Below, in pieces: positions 9,200 through 18,612 of a DNA stretch of 64,000 nt. The notes below the pieces were generated by a model that searched no databases, was not told the DNA's origin, and saw only the letters and a program-made list of their open reading frames with translations. Every line of letters begins with the position of its first letter. Position 1 is the stretch's first letter. Origin of the DNA: UBA4729 sp038236865. GTDB lineage: Bacteria > Patescibacteriota > Saccharimonadia > Saccharimonadales > UBA4665. Where the stretch lies: positions 1 to 64,000 of the forward strand of contig JBBRZI010000004.1 in NCBI GenBank assembly GCA_038236865.1, read 5' to 3'. The position numbers were made by a program, and so were the translations under genes.

Positions 9200-9672
9200 T
9201 TTGTCTTCTCCTGACTGGCCGGTTTGGTTGGTTCAGTGTCGATGGTCGGGTTAGCGGGCGTTTTCTCTGCCAACGCCCCGAGATCCTTGAGGGCCTGGCG
9301 AAAGCCACTGAGCGCTTCGAGCGTGTCTAATTTACCGATTTTTTTAAGATCATTATCTTTGATCTTGTTGGTCAGCTTATGCCCAAACCAAACACTCTCG
9401 TTATTGGTCAATTTATGCTGGGCAGCGACTAAGCGTTCGCCGTTCGATTTGCCTTTGTAGCGCAAGCGTTTAAGCGTATCGTCGAGCAGCCTGTCGGCTT
9501 CGAGCACTGCCAGCGGCCAATTCTGCTTGTCGGCACAATTCTTCTGCAGGGCAACCCAACGCTCCATAATACGGGCAACATCGAGTTTGCGCGGTCGGCG
9601 ACGTAGTACGACGAGCCCGGCTACCACACCGATCACCACGGCAGCCGCGGCGTAGGGTAGGTATTGATTCAT
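9196..9672 (-). CDS. Membrane-anchored protein inside the gat operon
   Basis: 158 residues, no family recognised. One N-terminal membrane helix (about 5-24) ends in RRRPRK, so the rest should be cytoplasmic. A helical soluble domain follows (about 28-135), with WPLAVLEADRLLDDTLKRL and ESVWFGHKLTN blocks, then a proline/threonine-rich tail. It overlaps gatA by four bases upstream and gatB by four bases downstream, so its translation should be coupled to the amidotransferase subunits. Tethering GatCAB to the membrane is an attractive but untested idea; a neutral passenger is the alternative. Confidence 0.75.
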   Translation of the reverse strand: MNQYLPYAAAAVVIGVVAGLVVLRRRPRKLDVARIMERWVALQKNCADKQNWPLAVLEADRLLDDTLKRLRYKGKSNGERLVAAQHKLTNNESVWFGHKLTNKIKDNDLKKIGKLDTLEALSGFRQALKDLGALAEKTPANPTIDTEPTKPASQEKTK

Positions 9673-11093
9673 GCGAGTACCGCCTCGGCTTGGGCAGCTA
9701 AGGCCAACAGCGCCGCGTCGGCGCGTTGCGGCGCCATCAGCTGCAGACCAACCGGCAGACCAGCCACGAGTCCAGCCGGGACACTGATGGCTGGCACCCC
9801 GACCAAGTTAGCTGCCACCGTCATAACGTCGGCCAGATACATCTGCAACGGGTCGCTGCTGTTTTCACCGATTTTGAAGGCCGTCGTCGGCGAAACTGGA
9901 CCGAGCAGAAAATCGACATCCGCAAAGGCAGCCGTGAATTCATTGATCAATTTAGTGCGAACGGTTTGAGCTTTCCGGTAATAGGCGTCGTAGTAGCCAC
10001 TGCTGAGCACATAGGTCCCGATCATAATGCGACGCTTGGCCTCTTTGCCGAACCCGATGCCGCGCGACTGCATATAGCTTTGCTCCAGGCTGGTGGTGTC
10101 CGGTTGGCTGTAACCGAAGCGCTGGCCGTCGTAGCGGCTCAAGTTGCTACTGACTTCGGCCGGACACAGGACATAATACACCGCCAAAGCGACCGCCAAT
10201 GACGGTAAGCTGACTGCGACAGTCTCAACACCTAAGCCTTTGAGTTTTTCGGCTGATTCCAAGATTAGTTTTTCAACAGCCGGGTCGGCCCCCCGTCCAA
10301 AATACTCTTTAATAATTCCGACTTTCTTACCTGTAAGATCGAGGGACAGGTTTTGGTAGCCGGCCGGATCGGCTTCGATGGTAGTAGCGTCGAGGCTGTC
10401 CCGGCCCGCCATGATGTCCACCAGCAAGGCAACATCAATGGTCGTCCGCGCCAGCGCCCCAATGACGTCGGTGCTGCTGGCCATAGCAACGACACCAGAG
10501 CGCGAGATCAACCCATAAGTCGGCTTGTAGCCAACACAGCCCACAAAGCTGGCCGGCTGCCGAACCGAGCCGCCGGTGTCGGTACCAAGCGCAAACGGTA
10601 CCATGTCGAGTACAACGGCGGCGGCCGAACCACCCGAAGAACCACCGGGCACGCGGGTTTTGTCATGCGGGTTGAGCGTCACGCCGAAGTCGCTGTTCTC
10701 GGTACTGGCGCCATGAGCAAAGGCATCGAGGTTAGCTTTCGCGACACAAATCGCTCCCTCGGCCTCCAACTTCTCGATAGCCACCGCTTGGTAGGGCGCC
10801 TTGAACCCCTTGAGGATATTGCTGGCGGCCGTCGTTTCGGCCCCCAGTGCTAAGAAGTTATCTTTGACGATAAAAGGTACCCCAGCGAGACGGCCGACTT
10901 TACCACCGGCCTTAACGCTGGCGTCAATCTGCTGCGCCCGGGCCCGGGCCCGCTCCGGCAAAGTGGCAATAATGGCGTTGAATTCTTGTTGGGCGGTGAT
11001 TGTCGCTAGAGCTTGTTCGACCAAAGCGGTGGCACTCACCCGCCCAGTCTGGACACTCTCGGCAATGGCGGCGAGCGGCAACCACTGACTCAT
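9669..11093 (-). CDS. gatA: Asp/Glu-tRNA amidotransferase subunit A
   Basis: Glutaminase subunit of GatCAB, releasing ammonia from glutamine. Amidase-signature enzyme of 474 residues with the Ser-cis-Ser-Lys triad visible as K77 (PFIVKDNF), S152 (GGSSGGSAAA) and nucleophile S176 (TDTGGSVRQPA), offset by two from the well-studied GatA numbering. Full length with no breaks. It starts inside the last codon of gatC (four-base overlap) and ends overlapping the 158-residue membrane-protein gene by four bases. Confidence 0.97.
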   Translation of the reverse strand: MSQWLPLAAIAESVQTGRVSATALVEQALATITAQQEFNAIIATLPERARARAQQIDASVKAGGKVGRLAGVPFIVKDNFLALGAETTAASNILKGFKAPYQAVAIEKLEAEGAICVAKANLDAFAHGASTENSDFGVTLNPHDKTRVPGGSSGGSAAAVVLDMVPFALGTDTGGSVRQPASFVGCVGYKPTYGLISRSGVVAMASSTDVIGALARTTIDVALLVDIMAGRDSLDATTIEADPAGYQNLSLDLTGKKVGIIKEYFGRGADPAVEKLILESAEKLKGLGVETVAVSLPSLAVALAVYYVLCPAEVSSNLSRYDGQRFGYSQPDTTSLEQSYMQSRGIGFGKEAKRRIMIGTYVLSSGYYDAYYRKAQTVRTKLINEFTAAFADVDFLLGPVSPTTAFKIGENSSDPLQMYLADVMTVAANLVGVPAISVPAGLVAGLPVGLQLMAPQRADAALLALAAQAEAVLA

Positions 11094-11383
11094 CCGAGCA
11101 TCCGCCGGACTTTGATGTGATCGGCTTCAACCTGCGGCACGTTGGTGAGCAGATCGGCCGGGCCGTAACCATAATCGATGATTTCATCTTCCCGCTGCAC
11201 GTTCACCAGGCCGGTAACCTGGTTGGTCGGCTTCAGACCTGCAACATCAACCGCTTGCAATTGGTCAACATACTGAATAATCTCGCTCAGTTCATCACCA
11301 TACTCAGCAATTTCAGCCTCGCTCAATTCGAGTCGAGCTAGTCGAGCCAATTTTAAGATATCCTCGCGTGAAATTTTCGCCAT
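11090..11383 (-). CDS. gatC: Asp/Glu-tRNA amidotransferase subunit C
   Basis: 97-residue GatC, the small subunit that wraps around GatA and stabilises its contact with GatB. The N-terminal block ISREDILKLARLARLELSE is typical, and the C-terminus with DEIIDYGYGPADLLTNVP keeps the extended segment. First gene of the operon gatC-gatA-X-gatB; a TACAAT 11 bases before the ATG suggests a very short leader containing AGGT. Confidence 0.93.
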   Translation of the reverse strand: MAKISREDILKLARLARLELSEAEIAEYGDELSEIIQYVDQLQAVDVAGLKPTNQVTGLVNVQREDEIIDYGYGPADLLTNVPQVEADHIKVRRMLG

Positions 11384-11523
11384 CGTTACCTACGATTGTA
11401 ACAGACCTTGAGGCATTTGTGCACTCGAGGCCGGGCGTCTGACAGCAATTGAACGTAATACTTTACAAACCATAAGTGATACGTCTATTATGGATCAAAG
11501 GCTATTTTTAACTAAAGTAAAAC

Positions 11524-12570
11524 ATGTCAATAACTACCGAGCGAGCTCCACAAACATCGCTGTCGCCACCTAGACAGCCTGAGGGTGTGCCCCAGCTCAA
11601 CTCTCTGACGGTCACACCCGAACTCGCCCCGGCGCCTTCCGCCCCAGCTTTCGATCCGGAAGTCCTCGACAGCTGGCAGACTCGCCTTGGCGACGACGTG
11701 CGCCATCACGAAGCACAGCGACTAGCCCTGCCGGGCCGCCATCATCAAATGCTGCACACCGAGGCCGCCAGCGGCAATCCGGACGCCATCGTCGTCTCCA
11801 GCTTGCCCGGCTGGACCGAAACCATCAATGGAACCGTCCTGCGCCACACCCAAGCCCAGCTCAGTCATCTACTGCCGGAGGCAGTGATTGATACCCATGC
11901 TACCTACGGCACCGATAGTACTTTGCCGCGCCGGGCGCTCCTCTCCCTCGGCAGGCACACCCTCGACCTGGCTGCCCAGGAAACCTTCAACGTCTTGGCA
12001 CCGCTCTACGACGGCCAACGGGTTGTCATCGTCGCTACGTCCATGAGCGCCGCTATCTTAGCCCGGATGGACGAGATCAACGATACCCACGGCCAGCCGA
12101 TTGATATCATTGGCCGCGTTTTGTACGAACCCTGCCTCGTCTCGTCACGGCGAGCCCGTCTCCACATGTTTACCCATCTGCCTGGGCACCTCGCGCTCGG
12201 CGCCGTTAGTGAAATCGGCCGCCAAAGTTCGCCCCGCGCTGCCGCCCGCTTGGCCTATGATAATATCAATTCCCTGCCACCGGCCAGCGACCTGGCCGTC
12301 ATTAGCCGTTTGGGATTGTCGTTACTGGGCGGTACCTCAAAAGAGCTGCTCGCCAAACTCGCCGCCCGCGGACCATACGATATTCAAGGCCGGGATGATT
12401 GTTTGCGGGAATCGATTTTTGAAGATTTTTTACAGGAAGTAACCTTTGCTCGCTCCAATGAGTTGTTGAAGCTAGTCGAAGGCAAAGGCCACTGCATGGG
12501 GGGTGAGGCCGTCAAGCGGGCCGGCGCTATTGCCAAAGCGATTCGTAAACTTGGCCTGTACACCGACTAG
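11524..12570 (+). CDS. Alpha/beta-hydrolase-like protein of unknown function
   Basis: 348 residues. The first 45 are Pro/Ser/Thr-rich and probably disordered. After that, strands such as AIVVSSLPG and RVVIVATSMSAAI alternate with helices; the ATSMS motif is placed like the nucleophile elbow of an alpha/beta hydrolase, and GKGHCMGGEAVKRAG near the end could carry the histidine. The usual GxSxG is degenerate, so activity is uncertain and the fold is an inference. It is divergent from gatC and convergent with uvrB (five-base gap). No close family is recognised. Confidence 0.6.
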   Translation: MSITTERAPQTSLSPPRQPEGVPQLNSLTVTPELAPAPSAPAFDPEVLDSWQTRLGDDVRHHEAQRLALPGRHHQMLHTEAASGNPDAIVVSSLPGWTETINGTVLRHTQAQLSHLLPEAVIDTHATYGTDSTLPRRALLSLGRHTLDLAAQETFNVLAPLYDGQRVVIVATSMSAAILARMDEINDTHGQPIDIIGRVLYEPCLVSSRRARLHMFTHLPGHLALGAVSEIGRQSSPRAAARLAYDNINSLPPASDLAVISRLGLSLLGGTSKELLAKLAARGPYDIQGRDDCLRESIFEDFLQEVTFARSNELLKLVEGKGHCMGGEAVKRAGAIAKAIRKLGLYTD

Positions 12571-12575
12571 TCTGT

Positions 12576-14546
12576 CTAATTCGTCATCCGAGCTTTAATG
12601 TCATTAATAAGGTCGCGCAATTCGGCGGCCGTTTCGAACTGCAAGTTAGCGCTGGCCAGTTCCATCTGTCCGGTCAGATCACGCACCAGTGACTTATATT
12701 CATCTTTGGGAATCTTTTTGAGGTCGAGCCGGGCGCGCTTGGCTTCTTCGGGCATATCCGGCCGCATGCCGGCTTCAATGCCGCGGTTAATACCGACGGG
12801 CGTAATGCCGTGCTCAAGATTATAGGCAGTCTGAATTTTATGACGGCGGGTAGTCTCATCGATGGTTTTTTGCATACTTTTGGTAATCCGGTCGGCGTAC
12901 ATAATCACGTGGCCATCGATATGGCGGGCGGCCCGGCCAACCGTCTGGATCAACGCTTGTTCACTACGTAGAAAGCCTTCTTTGTCGGCGTCCAAGATTG
13001 CCACCAGCGAAACTTCCGGCAGATCCAAGCCCTCGCGCAGCAGGTTAATGCCGACGAGCACGTCGTAGACACCGAGGCGTAAATCGCGCAGGATATCGGT
13101 GCGATCGAGCGTGTCGACGTCGCTATGCAAGTAGGCCACTTTGATATTAAGTTCCTTAAGGTACTCGGCCAAATCTTCGCTCATGCGCTTCGTCAGCGTC
13201 GTTACGAGGACGCGTTCGTGTTTGGCAACGGTGGCCCGAATTTCGGCCAATAGATCATCAACCTGGCCGGTGACCGGGCGAATTTCGATAGGCGGGTCAA
13301 GCAGACCGGTCGGCCGAATAACTTGTTCGGCAGGTGCGGGGGAACGGCTCAATTCATACTCGGCGGGGGTAGCTGAAACATAGACGACTTGATTAATATG
13401 GCGCTCAAATTCGACGAACGTCAACGGCCGGTTATCGAGCGCACTCGGCAGCCGAAAGCCGTGTTCGACGAGCGTCTCTTTGCGGGCCCGGTCGCCGTTA
13501 TACATACCGCGTACCTGGGGCATACTCATGTGCGATTCATCGACGAGTAATAAGTAATCATCCGGGAAATAGTCCATCAGCGTGGCCGGCTGTTCGCCCG
13601 GTTCGCGATTAGTTAAGTAGCGGCTGTAGTTCTCAATACCCTTAACAAAGCCAGTTTCCTCGAGCATCTCGAGGTCAAAGCGCGTCCGTTGCTCCAGCCG
13701 TTGGGCTTCGAGCAGTTTACCTTGGGAGCGAAACTCGGCCACACGGACCTGCAACTCCTGCTCGATCTTAACAAGCGCCAGTTTGAGCTTATCAAATGGC
13801 GTCACATAGTGGGACGACGGAAAGATCCGTAGCTCCGATAGCTCGCTCAAAATCTCGCCAGTCAACGGGTCAATCTTGGTGATACGTTCAACGTCGTCGC
13901 CAAAAAAGTCGATGCGATAAGCCAGCTCTTCGCCAGCTGGGAAAATATCGACGACGTCGCCGCGCACCCGGAACGTGCCGCGGTGGAAGTCAACGTCATT
14001 ACGCTGGTACTGAATATCGGTTAAGTGGCGCAAGAATTTATCGCGCTGGCGCTGTTCGCCAGTTTTGACGTCAACCGACATACTACCGTAGTCCTCTTTC
14101 GAGCCAATCCCATAGATACAGCTGACGCTGGCGACAATAATGACGTCTTTGCGGCTCAGCAGTGAATCAGTGGCGGCGTGGCGTAGCCGGTCGATTTCTT
14201 CATTGATCTGACTGTCTTTTTCGATAAAGGTATCGGAGCGGGCAATGTAGGCCTCCGGCTGATAGTAATCGAAGTAGCTCACAAAGTAATGGACGGCATT
14301 GTCCGGGAAAAATTTTTTAAACTCACCGTAAAGTTGGGCGGCTAAAGTTTTATTGTGGCTGAGGATCAGGGTCGGCTTTTGAAAATCTTGGATCAGATTG
14401 GCCATCGTAAACGTTTTGCCGGACCCGGTTACACCCAACAGGGTCTGCTCGCGCAGGCCGTCACGTAGGCCTTTGGTTAATTGGGCAATCGCCGTCGGCT
14501 GGTCGCCGCTCGGTTCAAAGCTTGATTGCAGATTGAATGTACTCAC
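12576..14546 (-). CDS. uvrB: Excinuclease ABC subunit B
   Basis: DNA damage-loading helicase of nucleotide excision repair, acting with UvrA and UvrC. The 656-residue length is standard. Walker A GVTGSGKTF at 38-46, the beta-hairpin region YYQPEAYI, DEXX-box DESH, helicase motif GRAARH, and a C-terminal UVR motif are all present. The start is GTG, MSTFNL; a TACAAT lies exactly six bases before this GTG, so the mRNA should begin at the start codon. No uvrA or uvrC is nearby. Confidence 0.97.
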   Translation of the reverse strand: MSTFNLQSSFEPSGDQPTAIAQLTKGLRDGLREQTLLGVTGSGKTFTMANLIQDFQKPTLILSHNKTLAAQLYGEFKKFFPDNAVHYFVSYFDYYQPEAYIARSDTFIEKDSQINEEIDRLRHAATDSLLSRKDVIIVASVSCIYGIGSKEDYGSMSVDVKTGEQRQRDKFLRHLTDIQYQRNDVDFHRGTFRVRGDVVDIFPAGEELAYRIDFFGDDVERITKIDPLTGEILSELSELRIFPSSHYVTPFDKLKLALVKIEQELQVRVAEFRSQGKLLEAQRLEQRTRFDLEMLEETGFVKGIENYSRYLTNREPGEQPATLMDYFPDDYLLLVDESHMSMPQVRGMYNGDRARKETLVEHGFRLPSALDNRPLTFVEFERHINQVVYVSATPAEYELSRSPAPAEQVIRPTGLLDPPIEIRPVTGQVDDLLAEIRATVAKHERVLVTTLTKRMSEDLAEYLKELNIKVAYLHSDVDTLDRTDILRDLRLGVYDVLVGINLLREGLDLPEVSLVAILDADKEGFLRSEQALIQTVGRAARHIDGHVIMYADRITKSMQKTIDETTRRHKIQTAYNLEHGITPVGINRGIEAGMRPDMPEEAKRARLDLKKIPKDEYKSLVRDLTGQMELASANLQFETAAELRDLINDIKARMTN

Positions 14547-14558
14547 ACCCCTATTGTA
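14547..14558 (-). promoter_or_regulatory. Leaderless promoter of uvrB
   Basis: TACAAT (14553-14558) plus six bases AGGGGT, then the GTG start. Transcription should begin at or next to the G of GTG. The AGGGGT is too close to the start to serve as a Shine-Dalgarno site. Confidence 0.6.
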
Positions 14559-14628
14559 GCAAGCCTAGTCGTGGATGTGACCAAAGGCATCATTAGAGTC
14601 CGGACAACAGTCACCGCCAGGCTGAGCT

Positions 14629-15195
14629 TTACTGATACAGGGCCCGGTATTTGGCGTGCTCAATATCGAGGTGGTCAGTTAATTCTTTCAGGAGTGCCTC
14701 AGCCGATTCGTTGAAGGTTACCATCGCACCGGCTCGCAACGGGTGGGCCAGGCCCATCAGCGTCTGGATTTGATCACTGACGCCGCCAGCCCCCTGCAAA
14801 AACCCTATCGGCGTATCTGTTTCTAGGGCGATTGTAAATTCATGTAAGGTGCCCAAACGGCCGCCGAGGCTGACGACGGCGTCACTCGATGTAATCAATA
14901 GCGCGTCGCGGCCCACATAATGCAGCCCGGAATAGAGAATCGTATCGTAGGCTAGTATCGGCAAACGGTATTTCATGACGTGCTCAATTTTAGAGGCAGC
15001 CGGGCTGATGCCCACACTCATCAAGCCACCGGCCTTTTTATAGGCCTCGGCAGCGTAGTTCGGCAAACCGACGGTCGCGCCCGTCATGAGGGCGTGGCCA
15101 GCTTTCGCAATGGCGATACCAAGTTCGGCGGCTAGGAGCTTCCCCTCTTGGACACTGTCGCCTTTGGCGGCTCCGGAAACACATATTTGATACAT
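14629..15195 (-). CDS. SLOG/LOG-like nucleotide-binding protein
   Basis: 188-residue Rossmann-type protein. It opens MYQICVSGAAKGDS, has GHALMTGATVGLPNYAAEAY, and carries the LOG-like signature GGRLGTLHEF (family form GGxGTxxE), which binds nucleotide or sugar-phosphate in cytokinin-activating LOG and related SLOG proteins. The middle differs from true LOG phosphoribohydrolases, so it is better placed with the broad TIGR00725-like group of unknown substrate. It lies 12 bases after the 415-residue orphan gene and probably shares its transcript. Confidence 0.75.
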   Translation of the reverse strand: MYQICVSGAAKGDSVQEGKLLAAELGIAIAKAGHALMTGATVGLPNYAAEAYKKAGGLMSVGISPAASKIEHVMKYRLPILAYDTILYSGLHYVGRDALLITSSDAVVSLGGRLGTLHEFTIALETDTPIGFLQGAGGVSDQIQTLMGLAHPLRAGAMVTFNESAEALLKELTDHLDIEHAKYRALYQ

Positions 15196-15207
15196 TGGTA
15201 TACCTTT

Positions 15208-16455
15208 CTAATTAATGAGGGTGCGTTCGAGCGCAAACTTAGGCTGCAGGACGCCTAAGACGGCCTGCTCAATTTTTTGAGGCTGCAGGTAGCGCAGTGA
15301 CAGTTCCTGCCATAGCGAACGCTGAAAATGCTCGAACGAGCGGTACTCAAACGGCAGCCGGTTGCAATAATTCAACGCCACATCGACAATGTTGAGTGAA
15401 ACTGGTTGGTGATTGTGCACGACCCCCAGATGGGCGCTGCCTTGCCAAAACTTGAGGCTCGGCTCAATGTGGATCAGTATGTCTTCGATATTGTGCCAAG
15501 CCAAATCTTCTAATTGGATATGGGGGGCGAACAGTTCTTCGCTAAAGTGCTGCTGCATCCGGGCATAGTAGCGCTGCACGACATGCCAGGGCGTTGACTG
15601 ATCGAGCATGCCGGCCTGGAGCTCGGGCCGATTAGTTGCCACCGTCACGACGACATGACCAAAATCCGGGCGGACCTGACAAAGCTTGAGGTACGTGCTA
15701 CTGGCGCGCACCTCGTTAAGAGCATGTAGCGCCAGAGCTAAGCTCGCCGTTACCGCGCCGGCTGGTCGTGAATCCGGTAGCGGCAGCAATACGATCGCAC
15801 CGAGCTCCGGAAAGCTCAAGATATTGTGGCGCCGTTTGGCGACATCACTGGCAGCCAAGGCTTGCCATTTACTGGTGGGGGGGTGCAGGATGGCAATTGG
15901 CCGGTTTTCGAAGTCAGTTGGTTTGAAGCGTTTATAGGCTTCAATGACGTTGCGGTGCCAGCTGGCGTGCTCACACAGTACCGCAGCTGTAAAAATCGTA
16001 GTCGCCGATTCATGTTTGAGCATTGAGGGTAGCGAACGATAGCCAAGCTGTTTCATGGCTTTTTTAGGCGGCAGCTTTTTGATAATACTGCGCAGGCTCG
16101 CTGCTTTAAGCGCAAAGCAATTCTTAGGTAGCGGTGCGGCCTGCAGAGCGTGTACCATGCCAGCCACCACATCGGCCTCAGCCGAAACATGCGTCGCCGC
16201 AATCGTCCGGAGCGTTCTGGTGAGCCGCGCATCGTCGAGCTTCACCCGAGCCTCTAGCGTATGGTAAAGCTCGGAGGCAGTTGTATCGGTGGGGTTTAGC
16301 CCCAGCTCGGCGAGTTTGAGGCTGGCGGCGCGCGTCACTTCAAGCGACAACCGAATATCAGCACTCGGGTTACCGTTGGCCCGCTCCAAACGGCGCAGAC
16401 CGAGCCCAAAACGTGGCTCCGGTGCCGTCAGCGACTCGGACAAAAATCGAGTCAT
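15208..16455 (-). CDS. Conserved-looking 415-residue protein, function unknown
   Basis: No domain recognised. The N-terminal 120 residues are mainly helical. A central patch with basic residues (KKLPPKKAMKQLGYRSLPSM, about 130-150) could contact nucleic acid. The C-terminal half has strands (FGHVVVTVATNRPELQAG) and an acidic/aromatic segment (LEDLAWHNIEDILIHIEPS). There is no signal peptide or membrane helix, so it is probably cytoplasmic. The ATG at 16455 follows an AT-rich stretch without a Shine-Dalgarno site (ACACAAT nearby may be a -10). It sits upstream of the SLOG-like gene. Confidence 0.6.
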   Translation of the reverse strand: MTRFLSESLTAPEPRFGLGLRRLERANGNPSADIRLSLEVTRAASLKLAELGLNPTDTTASELYHTLEARVKLDDARLTRTLRTIAATHVSAEADVVAGMVHALQAAPLPKNCFALKAASLRSIIKKLPPKKAMKQLGYRSLPSMLKHESATTIFTAAVLCEHASWHRNVIEAYKRFKPTDFENRPIAILHPPTSKWQALAASDVAKRRHNILSFPELGAIVLLPLPDSRPAGAVTASLALALHALNEVRASSTYLKLCQVRPDFGHVVVTVATNRPELQAGMLDQSTPWHVVQRYYARMQQHFSEELFAPHIQLEDLAWHNIEDILIHIEPSLKFWQGSAHLGVVHNHQPVSLNIVDVALNYCNRLPFEYRSFEHFQRSLWQELSLRYLQPQKIEQAVLGVLQPKFALERTLIN

Positions 16456-16605
16456 TTTACTAAATTGTGTAGCGAATTTTTATTGGGCTGCCGCATAGTT
16501 ATTCCTTACCTACAGATTACCATAAGCACCTCTGAAAAAGTATAGCGTGATTCACTTACAGTCCCCTATTTGGGAGGGCTACTGCCAAGACCTCGCCCCG
16601 AGGCG

Positions 16606-17610
16606 TTACTGCATTCTGGTGGTGTGATACCAATCGGGCGACTTGCTCAATAGGTCTTCGATTTCTTTAACCGATAGCAGGCCGGCTTGGGCACCGGTTT
16701 GCTGTACGACACTCATGGAGTTAATTGGTGCCCACTGCAGCGCGCCTTCCAGGGTATTGCCCTTGGCCAGCGCGGCGACGAGTGTCGAGGCAAACGCATC
16801 ACCGGCCCCAGTTCGTTCTTTAGGTGGTGCTGGATCGGGATAGAGCGGCATCTGGAAGCGATTGTCACCGTCCGAGGCGTAGGCCCCATCTGGTCCATCG
16901 GTAATAATGACAATTTTCGGGCCGATCTGGTGCAAACGATTGAATAGATCATGAAGATCGTCGTAGTTGCCGCCGCTGACGAAGACTGCTTCTTCGCGGT
17001 TCAGGACGATAACCTCAGTCCGAGCATAGATACGCGCCAAGCGCTCGACGCCCGCTTCCATCTGGAAGGTACCTGGTTGAAAGGCCATTTTAACCTCAGG
17101 GTTTTGTTCGAGCCAGTCGGCGACCATATCGTGATACTCCATGGCGTGTTGACTAATTGAACTGAAGTAGACCCAGCGCGGGATATCGGCTGGGTGCAAG
17201 TATGGCCAGTGGTAGTCGTACTCTTCGTGCTTGATGAGGATTGTCCGTTCTTCTTTGTACCAGAGAACGTAGTGATAGTTACTCTTTTTGTCCGGGTTAA
17301 TGCGGACAAAGCGGTGGTCAACGTGCTCCTTGTGCAGAGCGGCAATCATGTCGCGCCCCTCCTGATCGCCACCGACATTGGTAGCGAGTCCCGTAGTCAG
17401 GCCGAGCCGCGAAAAGGCGACGGCGGCGTTAGCGGCGTTTCCCACGGCTTGCAATACTTCGACATGATCAAAGGGCAACTTCGTGCCGTACTTCATCGCC
17501 AGCCATTTACCATGCTCGTTTTTGTAGGCGTGCGCCTGATCGTCATACAGTTTTATAAAAGCGTCGGTGACGATATCACCAATACTGAGGACATCTAGTT
17601 TTTGTGCCAC
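16606..17610 (-). CDS. PfkB-family carbohydrate kinase
   Basis: Ribokinase-family kinase of 334 residues from the GTG at 17610; AGAGGGTGG precedes this start, whereas the 20 extra upstream residues look non-coding. Features: N-terminal KLDVLSIGDIVTD, a Gly-Gly glycine pair region AVGNAANAAVAFSRLG, the ATP/catalytic motif RTGAGDAFAST, and KIVIITDGPDGAY. The substrate is not readable from sequence. As last gene of the carbon operon, 73 bases after the class II aldolase, it could phosphorylate fructose-6-phosphate or another sugar phosphate and so supply the missing phosphofructokinase step; this is inference. Confidence 0.85.
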   Translation of the reverse strand: MAQKLDVLSIGDIVTDAFIKLYDDQAHAYKNEHGKWLAMKYGTKLPFDHVEVLQAVGNAANAAVAFSRLGLTTGLATNVGGDQEGRDMIAALHKEHVDHRFVRINPDKKSNYHYVLWYKEERTILIKHEEYDYHWPYLHPADIPRWVYFSSISQHAMEYHDMVADWLEQNPEVKMAFQPGTFQMEAGVERLARIYARTEVIVLNREEAVFVSGGNYDDLHDLFNRLHQIGPKIVIITDGPDGAYASDGDNRFQMPLYPDPAPPKERTGAGDAFASTLVAALAKGNTLEGALQWAPINSMSVVQQTGAQAGLLSVKEIEDLLSKSPDWYHTTRMQ

Positions 17611-17683
17611 GTTCCCACCCTCTTTATAGTTGTTATGTTTATTGTCACACACCGCGGGCCGAAATAGCAACCTTCATCTTGTT

Positions 17684-18601
17684 CTAGAAGCTGAGGGCGC
17701 GACCGGCCGAATTGAAATCTGCGAGTTTACTCTCGACGACGGCTTGGACCGCGGGCACGACTTCCTTGCCGATCAGCTTTGCCACCGAGTATTCGTCGGG
17801 GTTTTCCTTGAGAATCTTCTCGAGCGCCGTCCGATAGGCAAAGCGCATATCAGAATTAATGTTAACTTTGGTGACACCGATTTTGACGGCATCACGGAAG
17901 TAGTGGCCCGGCGTGCCGCTGCCGCCGTGCAGCGATAGGTTACAATCAAGCGCCTCGCGTAATCGCTGCAATAGCTCGAGGTCGAGCACCTTGGGCACCG
18001 GATATTTGCCATGCAGATTACCGATGGCGGCCGCGAAGGTATCGATCCCCGTCGCCGCCACAAAGGCGCGCGCAGTTTCCGGGTCACTAAACGTTTTTTT
18101 GATTTCATCATAGTTAATCGCTTCAGCGTGAACATTGGAAGAACCACCGAAGTAGTGGGGTTCACTCTCGACGATCGCACCGGTCAGCTGAGCGTAATCG
18201 ACGACGGCCTTGGTGGCCGCGACAATCTCTTCATCACTAGCATCGTGATTGGCCTGCGACACATCAATGTGCACAAACTCAAAACCAGCTTCAATACCGG
18301 CCATGGCAGCCTCGACACTCGGACTATGATCGAGGTTGATATACATTTCAACACCGTAGGTATATTTGAAGTTATCAACGAGATCACGCACGTTATCGAT
18401 GCCGATATCATCGACTTCACCCTGACTGACTTCTACGAGTACCGGCGCTTGCTTGGCGCTAGCTGCCAACACAACAGCCTTGAGCGTCGCTTCGTCGTCG
18501 AGGTTAAAAGCTCCGAACGCCCAGTGTTGCTCACGGGCCTGAGCCATCCGGGCGCGGGCCTGCTCACAGTTGATACGAATTTGGCGTAAGGTAAGGGGCA
18601 T
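17684..18601 (-). CDS. Class II fructose-bisphosphate aldolase family protein
   Basis: Zinc-dependent aldolase of 305 residues. Visible elements: INLDHSPSVE with D91 and Zn-ligand H92, AIGNLHGKYP with a second His, LHGGSGTPGHYF with the third His and phosphate loop, and NINSDMR for the second phosphate. The acidic segment is unusual: VESEPHYFGG where most relatives have VEGELGxIGG, and HIDVSQANHD where HIDGS is usual, so the substrate may differ from fructose-1,6-bisphosphate. TAGGAGAAACT precedes the ATG. It lies between transketolase C half and the PfkB kinase. Confidence 0.88.
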   Translation of the reverse strand: MPLTLRQIRINCEQARARMAQAREQHWAFGAFNLDDEATLKAVVLAASAKQAPVLVEVSQGEVDDIGIDNVRDLVDNFKYTYGVEMYINLDHSPSVEAAMAGIEAGFEFVHIDVSQANHDASDEEIVAATKAVVDYAQLTGAIVESEPHYFGGSSNVHAEAINYDEIKKTFSDPETARAFVAATGIDTFAAAIGNLHGKYPVPKVLDLELLQRLREALDCNLSLHGGSGTPGHYFRDAVKIGVTKVNINSDMRFAYRTALEKILKENPDEYSVAKLIGKEVVPAVQAVVESKLADFNSAGRALSF

Positions 18602-18612
18602 AGTTTCTCCTA

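Noticed and set aside
16560..16605. CCTCG/CGAGG hairpin after the PfkB gene as terminator
   Set aside because: Only 5 bp and no T-run on the minus strand; support too weak to list.
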